Assembly: GCA_965649825.1 (NCBI GenBank)
Contig: OZ287709.1
Coordinates: forward strand, 248,001-312,000
Reading direction: 5' to 3'
Length of the DNA stretch: 64,000 bases
Source of the DNA: Penicillus capitatus
Taxonomy: Eukaryota > Chlorophyta
Part shown: positions 21,861 through 32,177 of the stretch, one piece after another
Layout: each line of letters starts with the position of its first letter
How positions within the stretch are numbered: position 1 is the stretch's first letter
Notes under the pieces: generated by a model
Database searches by the model: none
What the model was told of the DNA's origin: nothing
The model's input: only the letters and a program-made list of their open reading frames with translations
Program-made: the position numbers and the translations under genes

Positions 21861-23566
21861 TCATGCGGCAGGCGACGACCGAGCCTTCTCGAATCCCCTC
21901 TTGGCCAACAGAGCCACGCCGTACGAAGCCTCTCCTGCACCAGGGGGAACAAGACTCGAGTGCGTGGACACGGACCGAGAGACAGACCGAAGGGAGCGGC
22001 TTCGACAGGCACGCCCAGAGATCGCCTGCGCATCTCCGTCCACTTCAGATTCGCCGCTCCGCCTCCGGCCGTCCACACCCGTCTGACCGCCCCTGCCCCG
22101 AGCGTCTGCAGCCGACGATAGCACTCAGCTTCGATGGACGCCATTCCTTCCAGCATGCCTGCACCGATGTCGATCAGCGCAGCACCCACTCGATGACCTG
22201 CCTGCCTTGGAGAAAGAGAGCGTCGTCTGCCGGGCGTGGTTCGAGACGCGGTTGGTACAGCGGATCGTTGAACGGGAATCTCTCTCCTGGCGACGCGAGC
22301 GGATAGTAGTTCAACTGCGACGGCGCTTCGTGCTGCATCCTGTCGGTGAGTGTGCGGATCTCCTCGTCCGTAAAGTACTGCCTCAGCACAGCCCCTCCCG
22401 TGTTCGACGCTCCGCCCACCAGCCACATGTCGCCCAGTCGATGCGAGTAGACGCCGTGCTCGACGGCATCAACGCGTTTGCTGCTCAGCATCTTGATGGC
22501 GAGCGTCGATCCCAGGCTGGTGACAGCCTCTCCCTCTTCCTGCGCGCCGGATGCCAGAAATGCGGCGATGCTGTCCGTGGTTCCGGCGCAGACGACACAG
22601 TCGGTGTGCAGACAGTACTTCTGCCGAACCGCGTCCCGAACGCGTCCCGCGACCGTGCCCGGTGGCACGATCGCCGAAGGCAGAAGCGGAAAGAACTCCT
22701 AGCTCCGCAGGAGAATGCGTCAGAAGGAGAAGTCGTTGCAAAACGGTGTGCGACCTGAGACTGAAGCCAGGACGGGTATGCCGCTGTCTCCGGATCGTAT
22801 CCCAGTTTCAACGCGTTGGTGTCGTCCGACTGGCGGCAGTTTCCTGCTCGAAACCCGTCGTCGAAACCGGCAAGGCGCGCAGAGGGAGAGAGACACCGTG
22901 CATGAGATAGGACAGCCAGTCTGCTTGATGCATCACTCTGGGACGCCTTCCCCGTTCTCGATGCCGCTGCCAGGTGTTGTCCAGGTGCCACTGGAGCACC
23001 TTGCACAGCGTCGAGGTGGAGGCCCTTCCCGGATGGCGCTCTGGTGCAATGGCCTGTCTCGAATGCGGGACCAGTTCAAGTCAACACGCGTCGACTTGTC
23101 CGGTACCCTGGCGCGGTCGACCGCCGCTGAGCTCTGTGATGCGTTGTACCATTGAGGCGGCTCCAGAGACTCTCCTGTCCCCTCGTCGACAAGCATGGTG
23201 GTAGAGGATGTCCCGTCAAAGGCCAACGACACAATCCGCGTCGTCAGCTCTTCCGGTATGCGTCCGAACAGCTCATCCAATGCCCTGCAGTCAATTTCGC
23301 GCACGCGACATGCACTATCCTGGTCGCGGAATCGCGCATACCGCTGCCATGCAACATCCCACTCTTCCTCCGGTCGACGGTCGTACGGCACTCTCCCTTC
23401 GTGCAAGGCAGACGAACTCCCTGAGTCGCAGGCTCTTCACATCAACAGTCCGTCGACGATCGGACAGGTTCTTGCCGTCGATCACCGTCGCCCTCGCTCC
23501 GGACGTGCCGAAATCGATTCCCAGGTAGACCGGTCCTTCGACGTACGCCGCCATCGCGTCTCCCAT
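21861..23566 (-). CDS. FGGY-family carbohydrate kinase, cyanobacterial/plant XK1-like
   Basis: A sugar kinase of the actin-fold FGGY family. ATG 23566; VYLGIDFGTSGARATVIDG is the N-terminal phosphate loop. Later blocks: PEEEWDVAW, IVSLAFDGTSSTTMLVD, QADWLSYLMHG, ALKLGYDP...YPSWL, CAGTTDSIAAFLASGA, EAVTSLGSTLAIKML, GVYSHRLGDMWLVGGASNTG, VWTAGGGAANLKW, and the end GEASYGVALLAKRGF restored by a short intron. This wording resembles the cyanobacterial slr0537 / plant XK1 type, linked to D-ribulose phosphorylation, more than ordinary xylulokinases. GC is visibly higher than in flanking blocks. At least five short introns; the boundaries near 23,490 and 22,175 are not settled. Confidence 0.82.
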
Positions 23567-23704
23567 CCGCGGGACGCGTGCAGGGCCTCTCCTCCTCGTC
23601 GAACTCTGGGGAAAGGCACGCGGCTGCAGGAGGATCGCCATCCGCCAGATGAGCAGAACAATAATCGCCTCATTCCCGTCGAGATTTCCCTGCGGCACTT
23701 TTCC

Positions 23705-25465
23705 ATGCGCGCACGCAGCGGACGTCGCGAATCCTGGTCCAAAAGGGGCGTCGGCGTCGCCATCTGTTCGTTCGTCACGCTCTCCTTCTTTCTATCGTGG
23801 TGGGAGCTCTCCTACCGCGATACCGTTTCCCGCGGAGGGCGTTGGCGTCCAAATATCCAAATCAATGTCGTCGACAAGGACGGTATCGTCCTGCGCGGCG
23901 GCGCGGGATTTCAGGGCGCCTCGCGACACGGCAATCTTGCCGGACGGAGCCCGAGGAGAGGCGTCGTGGACGAGGAAGACGTACCAGTCTCAGACGGGGG
24001 AATCCGGGAGACGCCTCCCGATGCGCCCTATCGTCTGATCCAGCTGCCGAAGGCAGTCAATGCAGCCGCCGCTGCGTGCGAAGAGCAGCCAGCGGATTGC
24101 CGACGGTTCAACGACTTCGTCCAGAGCATGATTCAGGGAGCCACATCGGAAGACCGAGCCCGCCTGTACATCGTTCCGGTCGATCCTCTGGCCATGATCC
24201 GCGAGGTGAATCCCAATCTCTACGCGAAACTCCTGCGGACGCTGATCGACGAGCTCAACTCCTCGAGGCCGTACATCCGATTCAAAGGATCCGACCACGT
24301 CTTCGTGTGCCTGGCGGCGGCTTGCCAATCGTTCGGGGAGGAACTTGCCGAGAAGCTGGCAGACGATCGCGGAACGAGGGCAATCTTCGCGGGCGTCGAT
24401 CTCGACGTCGAGCGTCTGACGTGGCCGTGTCCGCTCAGAACGCTGAACATCGATCGGCAAGCGGTCCGGGATCTCGGTTCCCTGCCCGGAAAGATCACGA
24501 GAGAGGCTGCTTTCATGATCGACCGCCACAACCGCTGGGTGTGCGCGGACGAGTTCCACGCCGCCAACCACTTCGGCAGCTACGAGTCCTCGATGGACGT
24601 CGGCGGCATCTACATGGACGAGTGAGTGGGACGTTCGCAGGGTGGGAGGGCGGAGCGAGCAGAGTGCGTGCGGATGCTGTTTAGGTACCAGTTCACGATG
24701 TGCCTCAATCCCAAGAGCGGCAGCACGATGATGATGTTTCTGCTCAGAAGAATGAAGCACAGGAAGGACTGGAGGTCGAGAAAGAACGGCCTTCCCCACA
24801 ATCCTGAGCTTTCCGGACTGGACTACGTGTCGAGCATCAAGAGGAAGGACCCCAATGTCGTCAAGGCAGTGCTCTCTGAACCGGACGGCGTCGCGTCTGA
24901 GACGACTGTTGTCTAGGCGATCTACGACAGTCCCTTCATTCTGAAGGCCGTTCTGGTGCGTCACCCGATCCCGCGTCTGCTCTCGGCCTACCTCGACAAG
25001 ATCGAGGTGCTGAAGGAGTACAACAGAGTGGAGGGCTTGGAGGCATACGTGAAGGCGCGCGGAGTGCCGTCCTTCGCGGAGTTCGTCGAGTACCTCATCA
25101 CCACCTTTCCCGATCCAGACGTTCTGGAGGAGCACTTCCAGATCCAGTCCGCCAGGTGCGGAGCACGCTACCACAGGTTCGACTTCGTGGGACATCTCAG
25201 CGATGTCGGCACGGAGTTCAAGGAGTTCGCACAGTCCTTGAAGTTCTACGACGAGTACGTTGCGACCGGATGGGGAGAGGACGAGAAACAGCAGTTCGGT
25301 GTGCGCTCCTACCAAGTGGACCAACGCTACGCAGGAATGCAGATCTGGAAGTACTACACGGACGAGCTGATGACGAAAGTCTACCGGTACTACAAAGAGG
25401 ATTTCGATCGATTCGGATTCACCCTGGACGAGATTCTGGTCACGAAACCGTCGACACGTCATTGA
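23705..25465 (+). CDS. Golgi-type membrane sulfotransferase
   Basis: A type II membrane protein: a basic N-terminus, then signal anchor GVGVAICSFVTLSFFL (about residues 15-30), a stem and a lumenal domain. Exon 1 is 23705-24621, exon 2 24685-24856 and exon 3 24917-25465, giving 545 aa. The second intron is inferred because an in-frame TAG sits at its 3' end (GTTGTCTAG). The PAPS 5'-phosphosulfate loop is NPKSGSTMMMFLL and the 3'-phosphate site is LVRHPIPRLLSAYLDK; both match carbohydrate sulfotransferases. The C-terminus has YHRFDFVGHLSDV and YYKEDFDRFGF. The donor is presumably PAPS and the acceptor a glycan. Divergent from the FG GY kinase with 138 bp between start codons. Its last 130 codons are duplicated at 47.1-47.5 kb. 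Confidence 0.85.
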
Positions 25466-25812
25466 AGCAAAGGAAAGCGCAAACCAGCTTGACGAACACT
25501 GTCTATCTAGCCTTTTCTTGTGGATCCCGTGAAGGAACGCAGAGGGACAGATAAGTGAATGGTTAGATAAGAAACCTGCGTAATGGTTCGCTCGTTCGGT
25601 TCGGGTGCTTAAGATGTCGAGAGTCCGTTTGGCTGTTTAGGCGGACAGGGGTGAGTACGAGTCGTGGTTTTCGAAACGGACAGCACTGACAGCACGGCTG
25701 TATCTTACGTAAGATGCAGATTTTACGCGTAAGGCAATTAACTTCCTAGACATTTTAAACGCTGCGCCAAGGCAGATTCACAGCCTTTCCTTTTTGACTT
25801 TTGCCGAAGAAC
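25466..25812 (+). promoter_or_regulatory. Duplicated 5' region of transporter C
   Basis: The 347 bp between the sulfotransferase stop and the transporter start is conserved with 46,768-47,113 (346 bp, other strand). The most striking shared word is a palindrome, ATCTTACGTAAGAT, at 25702-25715, about 100 bp before the ATG. A near-copy lies at the same distance in transporter E. It is a candidate cis element; function is inferred only from position and conservation. Confidence 0.5.
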
Positions 25813-27476
25813 ATGCCAGGTCGACTAGACATCGCCGTGGCCCTTCTGGGCCCTTTCAACTTTGGTAAGCACGGAAGATCTCTTGTTGTTATCTAGAGTC
25901 AAGCATTTCGTCGACAGGTTTGGCTATGTCCGTCATGAATACGATGCTGGAAGCAATCTCAGAAGACTTAGGATTCGAAGAGAATGTTGGCGGTGCCGTG
26001 GCTTCTGCCGCCCTTTACGCCGGTGCAGTTATAGGCGGCTTCTTCGTCGGTCCCTTCGAGAAGTGCTGCGGACGATTCGCACAGTTCTGGATCGCGTTTT
26101 TGTTTCTACTGGCGAGTCTTCTCTGTGGCCTGACGAACGAACACAAGTTATGTTGGGGTGAATCGTTTGAGGGATGCGTGCCTTACATGCTGCTTTCTGG
26201 GCGCGTGATGGCCGGCTTCGCGTTTGGGTTTTCCATCGTCATCTCGCCAAAGTAGACCGCGAAGAGACTTAAAGCTTGTCGGCAGCATGTGTTTAGGTTC
26301 TTGGTCGCCGCGTCGACGCCAGCGCAACGTGGCTGTCTTATGGCGGTCGTGCAGGTCTGCCACCCCGCCGAATCTTTTGTACTCTTGTGGAATGCGTGCT
26401 GCAGGTCGTTGTCGCCACGAGTCAGTTTCTTGGACTGATTATCGGCCTCCCGTACGAATTCGACGACTCGTTTGAGCTCGGCTATGGTTGGTGGAGAATC
26501 ATGTTTCTCCTCACATGTCTGCCAGCCATTCTCCAAGTCCGGTCTCGTTCATCACCTTAACTGCATCTCATTGGTTCTGCAGGGCTCACTGGCACTCCTG
26601 ACGCTGTACCGTCCATCAACGGTCGGTAAAGAGCGCGGCCCGATGTGCGAGTCCGTTGTCGTTCAGATGGCAGAGTCCGGAGACAAAAGTCAAGACACGG
26701 GTCACCGCGCTTCCACGTCGGCCAGCGAAACGCATCCAGACGACAAAGTAGACGATTCAGAGATGACAGGTGGCGGAAAGGCTACTCAGCCACATCCCCA
26801 ACTGGACAAGAGCTCTCGTCCGAACCTCGATTCCATGCAGCAATTCCGATTCATCTTCGCAAAACGATATCGCCCGTGTGTCATCCTCGCCATCGGCATC
26901 CCCGTCTTCTGTCAAATGAGTGGCGTCAATGTGTTGGTCTCGTACTCGACCAAACTCTTCGAAGATGCTGGAATGGATGCAGCTATCGTTGGCACCACGA
27001 TCTTCGGCCTGGCAAACATCATTGGAAGCTTCATCAGCATTTGCACCTATGAGAAGTTCGGTCGGATCAAAACTACTCGCGTAAGCGTAACGATTTTGAT
27101 TCTCTGTTGCTTACTGATTGCCTTAATCGACTTGGCATCTTCGACGGTTTCTGGCATTGTGTCGACTGTGTGTGTCACTGTGTTCATCATGGCGTTCGCC
27201 TCCTCCTGTGGACCCATGAATCACACTTATGCTGCCGAAGTCGTCCCTCCCGAGATCGCATCTGTTGTTCTGGGATTGGGCCAGTCACTGTCGCTGATCG
27301 TCAATCTTATTCTAGTCCTTGTATTTCCTGGCATTCTCGACGCCATTGGCGTGCTGCTTTCTTTCTTGTTTTTCTGTGTTGTTTGTGTGTGTTTCTTATT
27401 CTTTCTCAAGCTGTATATGATCGAAACAAAGGGAAAAGATCCCGAAGAGATCTGGAAAGAATCGACAAGATGCTAA
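25813..27476 (+). CDS. MFS sugar-transporter-like protein, copy C
   Basis: Five exons: 25813-25864, 25918-26251, 26297-26354, 26405-26536 and 26583-27476, encoding 489 aa. Introns are 53, 45, 50, 50 and 46 bp at most. It is a 12-TM sugar-porter-type protein: MPGRLDIAVALLGPFNF start, LEAISEDLGFEENVGGAVAS, then PKFLVAASTPAQRGCLMAVV (TM4-5 loop with R-G), GLIIGLPYEF, PVFCQMSGVNVL in TM7, YEKFGRIK, AAEVVPPEIAS and the C-terminal MIETKGKDPEEIW (P-E-T-K-G like). A hydrophilic Ser/Asp-rich loop of about 60 residues lies between TM6 and TM7. Transport direction and substrate are unknown. Closest to copy E in the same window, with which it also shares its 5' flank. Confidence 0.88.
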
Positions 27477-28110
27477 ATGCAAATGTCGTGTTTACTGAAT
27501 GAGAAAAGTATGTTTTTTCATATTAACACAACAGAATCCAAATAAAACGGAGCTGCTGTAAGCAGAGCCGACAAAATGCATGAGACGTTTTCTATGTTGA
27601 GTTTTAATAAGGCATCAATCTGTAGTTCTTACGTTTTTATTGACCCATGAACCAGAAAAAACTCTGCATCAACTGCAGAGTCTTTCGATAATTTTGGTAT
27701 TGGTTTATTCCTTTCGTCTGCAACATGTTGCTGGAATCCAGTTTTTGCAGTATCTGGAATTCCAGCATTAGATTTCGTTAAAATCCGTTAAATCTGTATC
27801 AGTAACGCATCATCCAGTAACGAATGTATGATCTGGCAATACACTAGTAATCAGCATGGAGAAAGAACACATGATCTGGCAATACACTAGTAATCAGCAT
27901 GGAGAAAGAACACATCTGGCATGCTGATAACGTCAAGCAAAAAACCCCATGTATGATGACTATGTCGTAACAAATCCTCTTAATGGCGATAAAAAAGATT
28001 CACCGCGGTAGCGACGACATAAGCGAAAGTCGACTTGATCTTAGTCACCACCACAGCAGTGGACCTCAAGTACGGATACTACATCTGATTTAACAGAGAA
28101 GAGTGTGACG
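27477..28110. other. Spacer between transporter C and pseudogene D
   Basis: AT-rich. The first 300 bp resemble the 3' flank of transporter E (44,800-45,100), sharing GGAATTCCAGCA. The rest holds a 43-bp tandem duplication. No gene seen. Confidence 0.5.
27828..27913. repeat. 43-bp perfect tandem duplication
   Basis: Units 27828-27870 and 27871-27913 are identical, both starting ATGATCTGGCAATACACTAG, and a partial third copy begins just after. It is a simple recent duplication. Confidence 0.85.
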
Positions 28111-29110
28111 TGTCAACACGGCAATCTTCATTGTCCTTCTGAGTCCTTTTAAGTGCGGTAGAGACTTTGCCAAAGACCTTTTGTTCTGGTTTTCATGTGG
28201 TTGCGTTCGCAGGCGTCGTAATCGTCATCGTCGACATGATGCTCGAAAAGATGCGAGCGGGTTTGATGTCCGAGAAAACGTTCGTCGTGCTGCGGGGTCA
28301 CCTGTCTTATGCGTCGGTGCCACGCTCGGTGGACACGTAGCTGAGCCATTCTAAAAAGTGAGAGCAAACTCGCTCAGCTGTGGATCGGCTTGCCGTGTGC
28401 GTTCGGCAACATTCTCGCCGGCTTTACAGCAGATAGCAAGTTCTGGCGAGGAGGGCCGTTCGATGGCTGCGTTGCCAGCATGCTGTCCATTGAACGCATC
28501 CTGGCGGGATTTGCTTCGGGCCACATGCTGGTCGAGTCGCCAAAGTACGGCGTCGCAGAAAACACTCTTGGGTTTTGATATTTTCGTGGTCAGGTATCTG
28601 GCAGCAGTCTCGCTCTTGATATACGAGGAAGGATCGGAGCTCGCTCTTGGGTACACCCTCTCTAATTTTATCTCACCCTTTCTCATCCATTGTCACAGTT
28701 GACCCAGGCTATTGGCGTTTTCCTTGGGTTTGCTGTTAGGCATTCCTTACGAGTTCGATGAAGGCTTCAAGACCGAGGGATACGAGTGGTGACGACTCTT
28801 GTTCTTTTTTTGCTACTCTGTCACCTATGCTTCAGGACCGGCGTGTTGCATGTCGTGCCTATTCTAAATTCTTTTGTTTTGAGTGTGTTAACTTTTCTCA
28901 CATTTTCACTCTTTCGCCACTTTGCCGAAAAAGTAAAAAAGAACTTCGACACGAAGAAGTTCCAATCAATTCTGTCGCCAAGATTTCTCTGGCGATGGGA
29001 CTGCCTTGTTTGTAAGGTGTGCGAGTGCTTCTTGGGACGCTGTTTGTCGCGTCAAATGGGTTCACTGACCTCTGAGGGTTCATTTTCTATGGTTTTGGTG
29101 AATAGCTGAC
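28111..29110 (+). pseudogene. Decayed MFS transporter, copy D
   Basis: The transporter family can be followed in order through three frames. FIVLLSPFKCG precedes a GT...CGCAG intron like that of C; MMLEKMRAGLMSEK corresponds to the region after TM1. A frameshift then gives VGATLGGHVAEPF, followed by a TAA. KLAQLWIGLPCAFGNILAGF and GGPFDGCVASML match TM3-TM4, ending VESPK. After another break IPYEFDEGFKTEGYEW is followed by TGA where C has a second Trp. Weaker similarity (AKISLAMGLPCL, then GVRVLLGT, like the TM7 PVFCQMSGV region) extends to about 29,110. Several stops and at least two frameshifts make it a pseudogene. Confidence 0.75.
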
Positions 29111-29223
29111 TCATCTGCCTAGACGCGTCTTATCACCACGCGCGTACATAATGAATAATCCAAACCACTCCAGACCTTGCTCTGTAAACAACAAAGAAGT
29201 CTTCCGCTGTTAATCTTTTCGTC

Positions 29224-29614
29224 CGACCCGACCGGCGACAAATTCATCGAGCTTCAGTCGGCGACAGACCAGAACGAACTGCTGCAGGTATTTCACTAAC
29301 GACAGCAACACCAGTGCGTCTCTGCTATTCAGCTAACCGACATGAAAGATATCTACTGGTCGCAGACGCAAGAGACAAGACCTCCGACAAAGAGCGCACC
29401 ACTTGTTGTTACAGAACCGACGAAAGAGAAAGAAGAAACGGAAATAAACCAACCCAAGAGACAGAAAACCCTGAAGTTAAACCAGCACACAAAACACATT
29501 GTCGAGTATCAGGGGCGTAGAGGAGTGAAACGGAATTGGAGGCAACATCTGAAGAGAAGGGAAGCCTGCCAGCGTGTCTGTTGTCGAGACACTAGCAAAG
29601 TCATCTTCGACTAG
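29224..29614 (+). CDS. Unrecognised two-exon coding fragment
   Basis: Two frames join across a typical 45-bp intron (GTATTTCAC...TATTCAG). DKFIELQSATDQNELLQ runs into LTDMKDIYWSQ and then a Lys/Glu/Pro-rich stretch ending at 29614. No start codon is seen upstream and no family is recognised. It may be the 3' end of a small gene or a chance join next to the transporter relic. Confidence 0.3.
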
Positions 29615-30200
29615 GGCGCCCGCCCAGTGTCTCTTTCGTAGAAGCGTTGCACTATGTAAAATAGAATAATCAGGTTTAACACTGTGAATTTCTTAATAAT
29701 GGCAATGTTTCTATTGTTCTCGTGTCCTTGAGGATCACAGTCGCATCATTGGACTTGCCATAACAACAACACAACACCGTATCGTTTTCAGTCGATCGAG
29801 ACCAAGAATGGCAAAGAAGGCGAAAAGACTGTCTTTGCTGAAAAGGCGGTGTTGTGTACCGACAGTGACGAGAAAAGGACTGGATGTGGAGCACAAGAAG
29901 TAAACAACAATGTGAACGCTATGATGTCAGAGAACGCGAAAGCGGAGAGCTGTTGATGTAGAAGAATTACGACGGTATTGGTCTGATCGTAGAATGCGCA
30001 TTCAAAGTGCGTTGGCATGACAGGATATAGTTATGGGATTTTGATTGGAGAAAGAACAGGAGACAGAGCGGAAAAGCATGTTTGTGTGTACAGAAAAGGA
30101 ATTGTTCTGATCTCCAGTGATCTAGGAGGAACTGCGTTACCGTGTTCTCCCCATTTATGACCCGGGCTTGAAAAAGATAGAGCAGTATTCGCAGAGACAG
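29615..30200. other. Low-information stretch
   Basis: Short frames only; nothing recognisable. Confidence 0.35.
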
Positions 30201-30420
30201 GGTTTCTAATTGGGTAGATCTTGTATTGCACTTGTGCGTTTCGGCGAAGCACCTGTCGACGCCCAATGAGTAGGTTTCGGCTTCAAAGTTTGCTTCACCT
30301 CGGACGATCTTCAACCAATCCATCCCAAGGAGAATGTCGGCAATGACAGAAGACTCGTTCGACAGAGTTCATGACATACGATACTCGTATATAACTTTCT
30401 TCGGGGAGAGGGAAGGGCTT
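30200..30420 (-). mobile_element. Retroviral-type aspartic protease relic
   Basis: On the minus strand a short frame contains ADILLGMDWL followed by EANFEAETYSLG. This is the C-terminal hallmark of retropepsins in Ty3/Gypsy-type retrotransposons (I-L-G-x-D-W-L). The upstream D-T/S-G active-site part is not readable, and no reverse transcriptase of LTR type follows. A lone degraded fragment. Confidence 0.45.
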
Positions 30421-30626
30421 CTAATCGTAGGAGGGCTTCTATTTCGAGACAGTTGGAAATTAAGCGTAAATACTCGTTCATGGCTTCTCATCGGGTCGGG
30501 CTACAAACAAGGAGAGCACAATAGAAGTGACAGGTCTGGCTTTCGGAGACGTCGGAAGATCCATCGGGGTCGCTAGGGTTGCTGTTCGGCACGCGGATGG
30601 TGTACCGGATTCCTTGAGGTCCGAGA

Positions 30627-31885
30627 TCAGATGCTCACGGGACCAGTTCTCGATTTCGGTTTTTCATTGATTCGCATTGAGACCTTAAGAGAGTTGTCTT
30701 GACTCCGATGGCAGTGTTGAGAATATTTGTAGAGTGGTCGACAGACGTGTGGGATACGTAACGGGAGGTGAGCTTGCAGATAGCTGCGAGTACTCCTAAT
30801 ACTTAGCATGCTTGAGTAACGAGGTGCGAATCTGTTCTTCGAACGGTTCAGGCATGCTAGAGGTAAGACCTCTAGGTGAGGTGATGTGCACATGGCACCA
30901 GCAATGAGAATTGCTGAGTATCTAAGGACTCGGTTAATTTGCTTCAAACGAGACTGATTTTTGACTACATGAGGGCCCCATGCGGACACTGCATAAGTCG
31001 CCTGAGGTATGAGGAAGCCGCCCGAGTACTAGAGTTCTGAGATTCCAGGGTCCGTGCCCGAGTGCATTGCTGCTATCTTCCCGATCGTCAAGAGTCGTTG
31101 TGCTATCTTCCTTCCTTGGTAGATGATTTGTGCGTGAAATGTGAATCGCTGATCGAAATGGATACCTATGTATTTCATGGTCGTTGTGAGCGCTAGATGC
31201 GCGCACGAAAACGTCAACGCGGAACACTCGAATTCAATAATGATGATGGTTCGCCGGTTCGCATTTGTAGCCAGATGAATGTCTGTATTGGCCTCATCAA
31301 TCGGCCGACCATTGTTGGCGAGAATTGGAGTGAGGTGCCGACGAATGTCAGTCTTGGGATGCGCGCTTTCCGAAGTCTAGTGATGTTCAGAAGCTGCTTT
31401 TTGGATCGGCTATATCCCATGCGGTTCTTAGTACATCAATCTTTCACAACTTGAATTGTGATTTAATGATCCGTAGAGGGGAATCCATCCTTGTCCACCT
31501 GTCGCCGGAGAATAAAACCACCAGCGAAGAGCTGACTCTTCGCTTCTCGTCTCCATATCCTTGGTAGATCATTCACATATATTGCAAACAGTGTCGCTAA
31601 CAATGGACTCCCTTGCGGAACACCTCTGGAGAGCTTAGTGAAATGTGTCTTCGTCTTGATTGTTAACTGTGGGCTGCGGTCCGAAAAAAAACTAAAGGAG
31701 ATGCAGGTGTCTTGTCGCCCGCCGCAGCCATCAAGGGCGCGCGTCATCGTTTGTGTTTCGACTCCAAGTTTTCTCGAAGTGCTTACACGATTACCGACTG
31801 TCGCACCGGTGGCGGAGAACGAGCGAACGCAGTCGAGGAACAAAGTCTGTAGAAGGCGGATATCGCCCGAAGGGGACGGGGTCAC
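30627..31885 (-). mobile_element. Degenerate non-LTR (LINE) reverse transcriptase
   Basis: Pieces of a LINE polymerase occur in order on the minus strand in different frames. LSRGVPQGSPLLATLFAIYV followed by NDLP is RT domain 4. QLFAGGFIL sits where F-A-D-D should be, so the catalytic Asp pair is gone. MKYIGIHFDQRFTFHAQI is the conserved segment after the RT core. TYAVSAWG with LKQINRVLRYSAILIAG resembles the C-terminal thumb region. No endonuclease, tail or target-site duplication is visible. It is an old, 5'-truncated copy. Confidence 0.75.
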
Positions 31886-32177
31886 ATCATGAGTTTAAAT
31901 AGTGATACGTACACGACTGTTGTAGCACTTACTTCAGACGATAACATCTTTCTAAGACGAACACGACGAACACGTTTTCTATTTGCGGACGTTTAACAAA
32001 GTCGAAAAGTGTTAAAGGAAGAATAATAATCCGTCGGTCCTAGATTCACCAATACCCTAATTGTAACCGTTATTGATTTTCCAATTGTCCATTCTGGCTG
32101 CCTCTGCTAGAATCAGGCAGACATCTTTGTCATTAGCCTGACATCATTGAATGGCGCGAAGTGCATGGATCGATGTT
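31886..32177. other. Spacer downstream of ALDH copy 1
   Basis: AT-rich, no gene recognised. Confidence 0.4.

Noticed and set aside
27477-28110. rRNA or structural RNA in the AT-rich spacer
   Set aside because: Nothing matches conserved rRNA or snRNA wording. The only pattern is a 43-bp tandem copy and the duplicated 3' flank.
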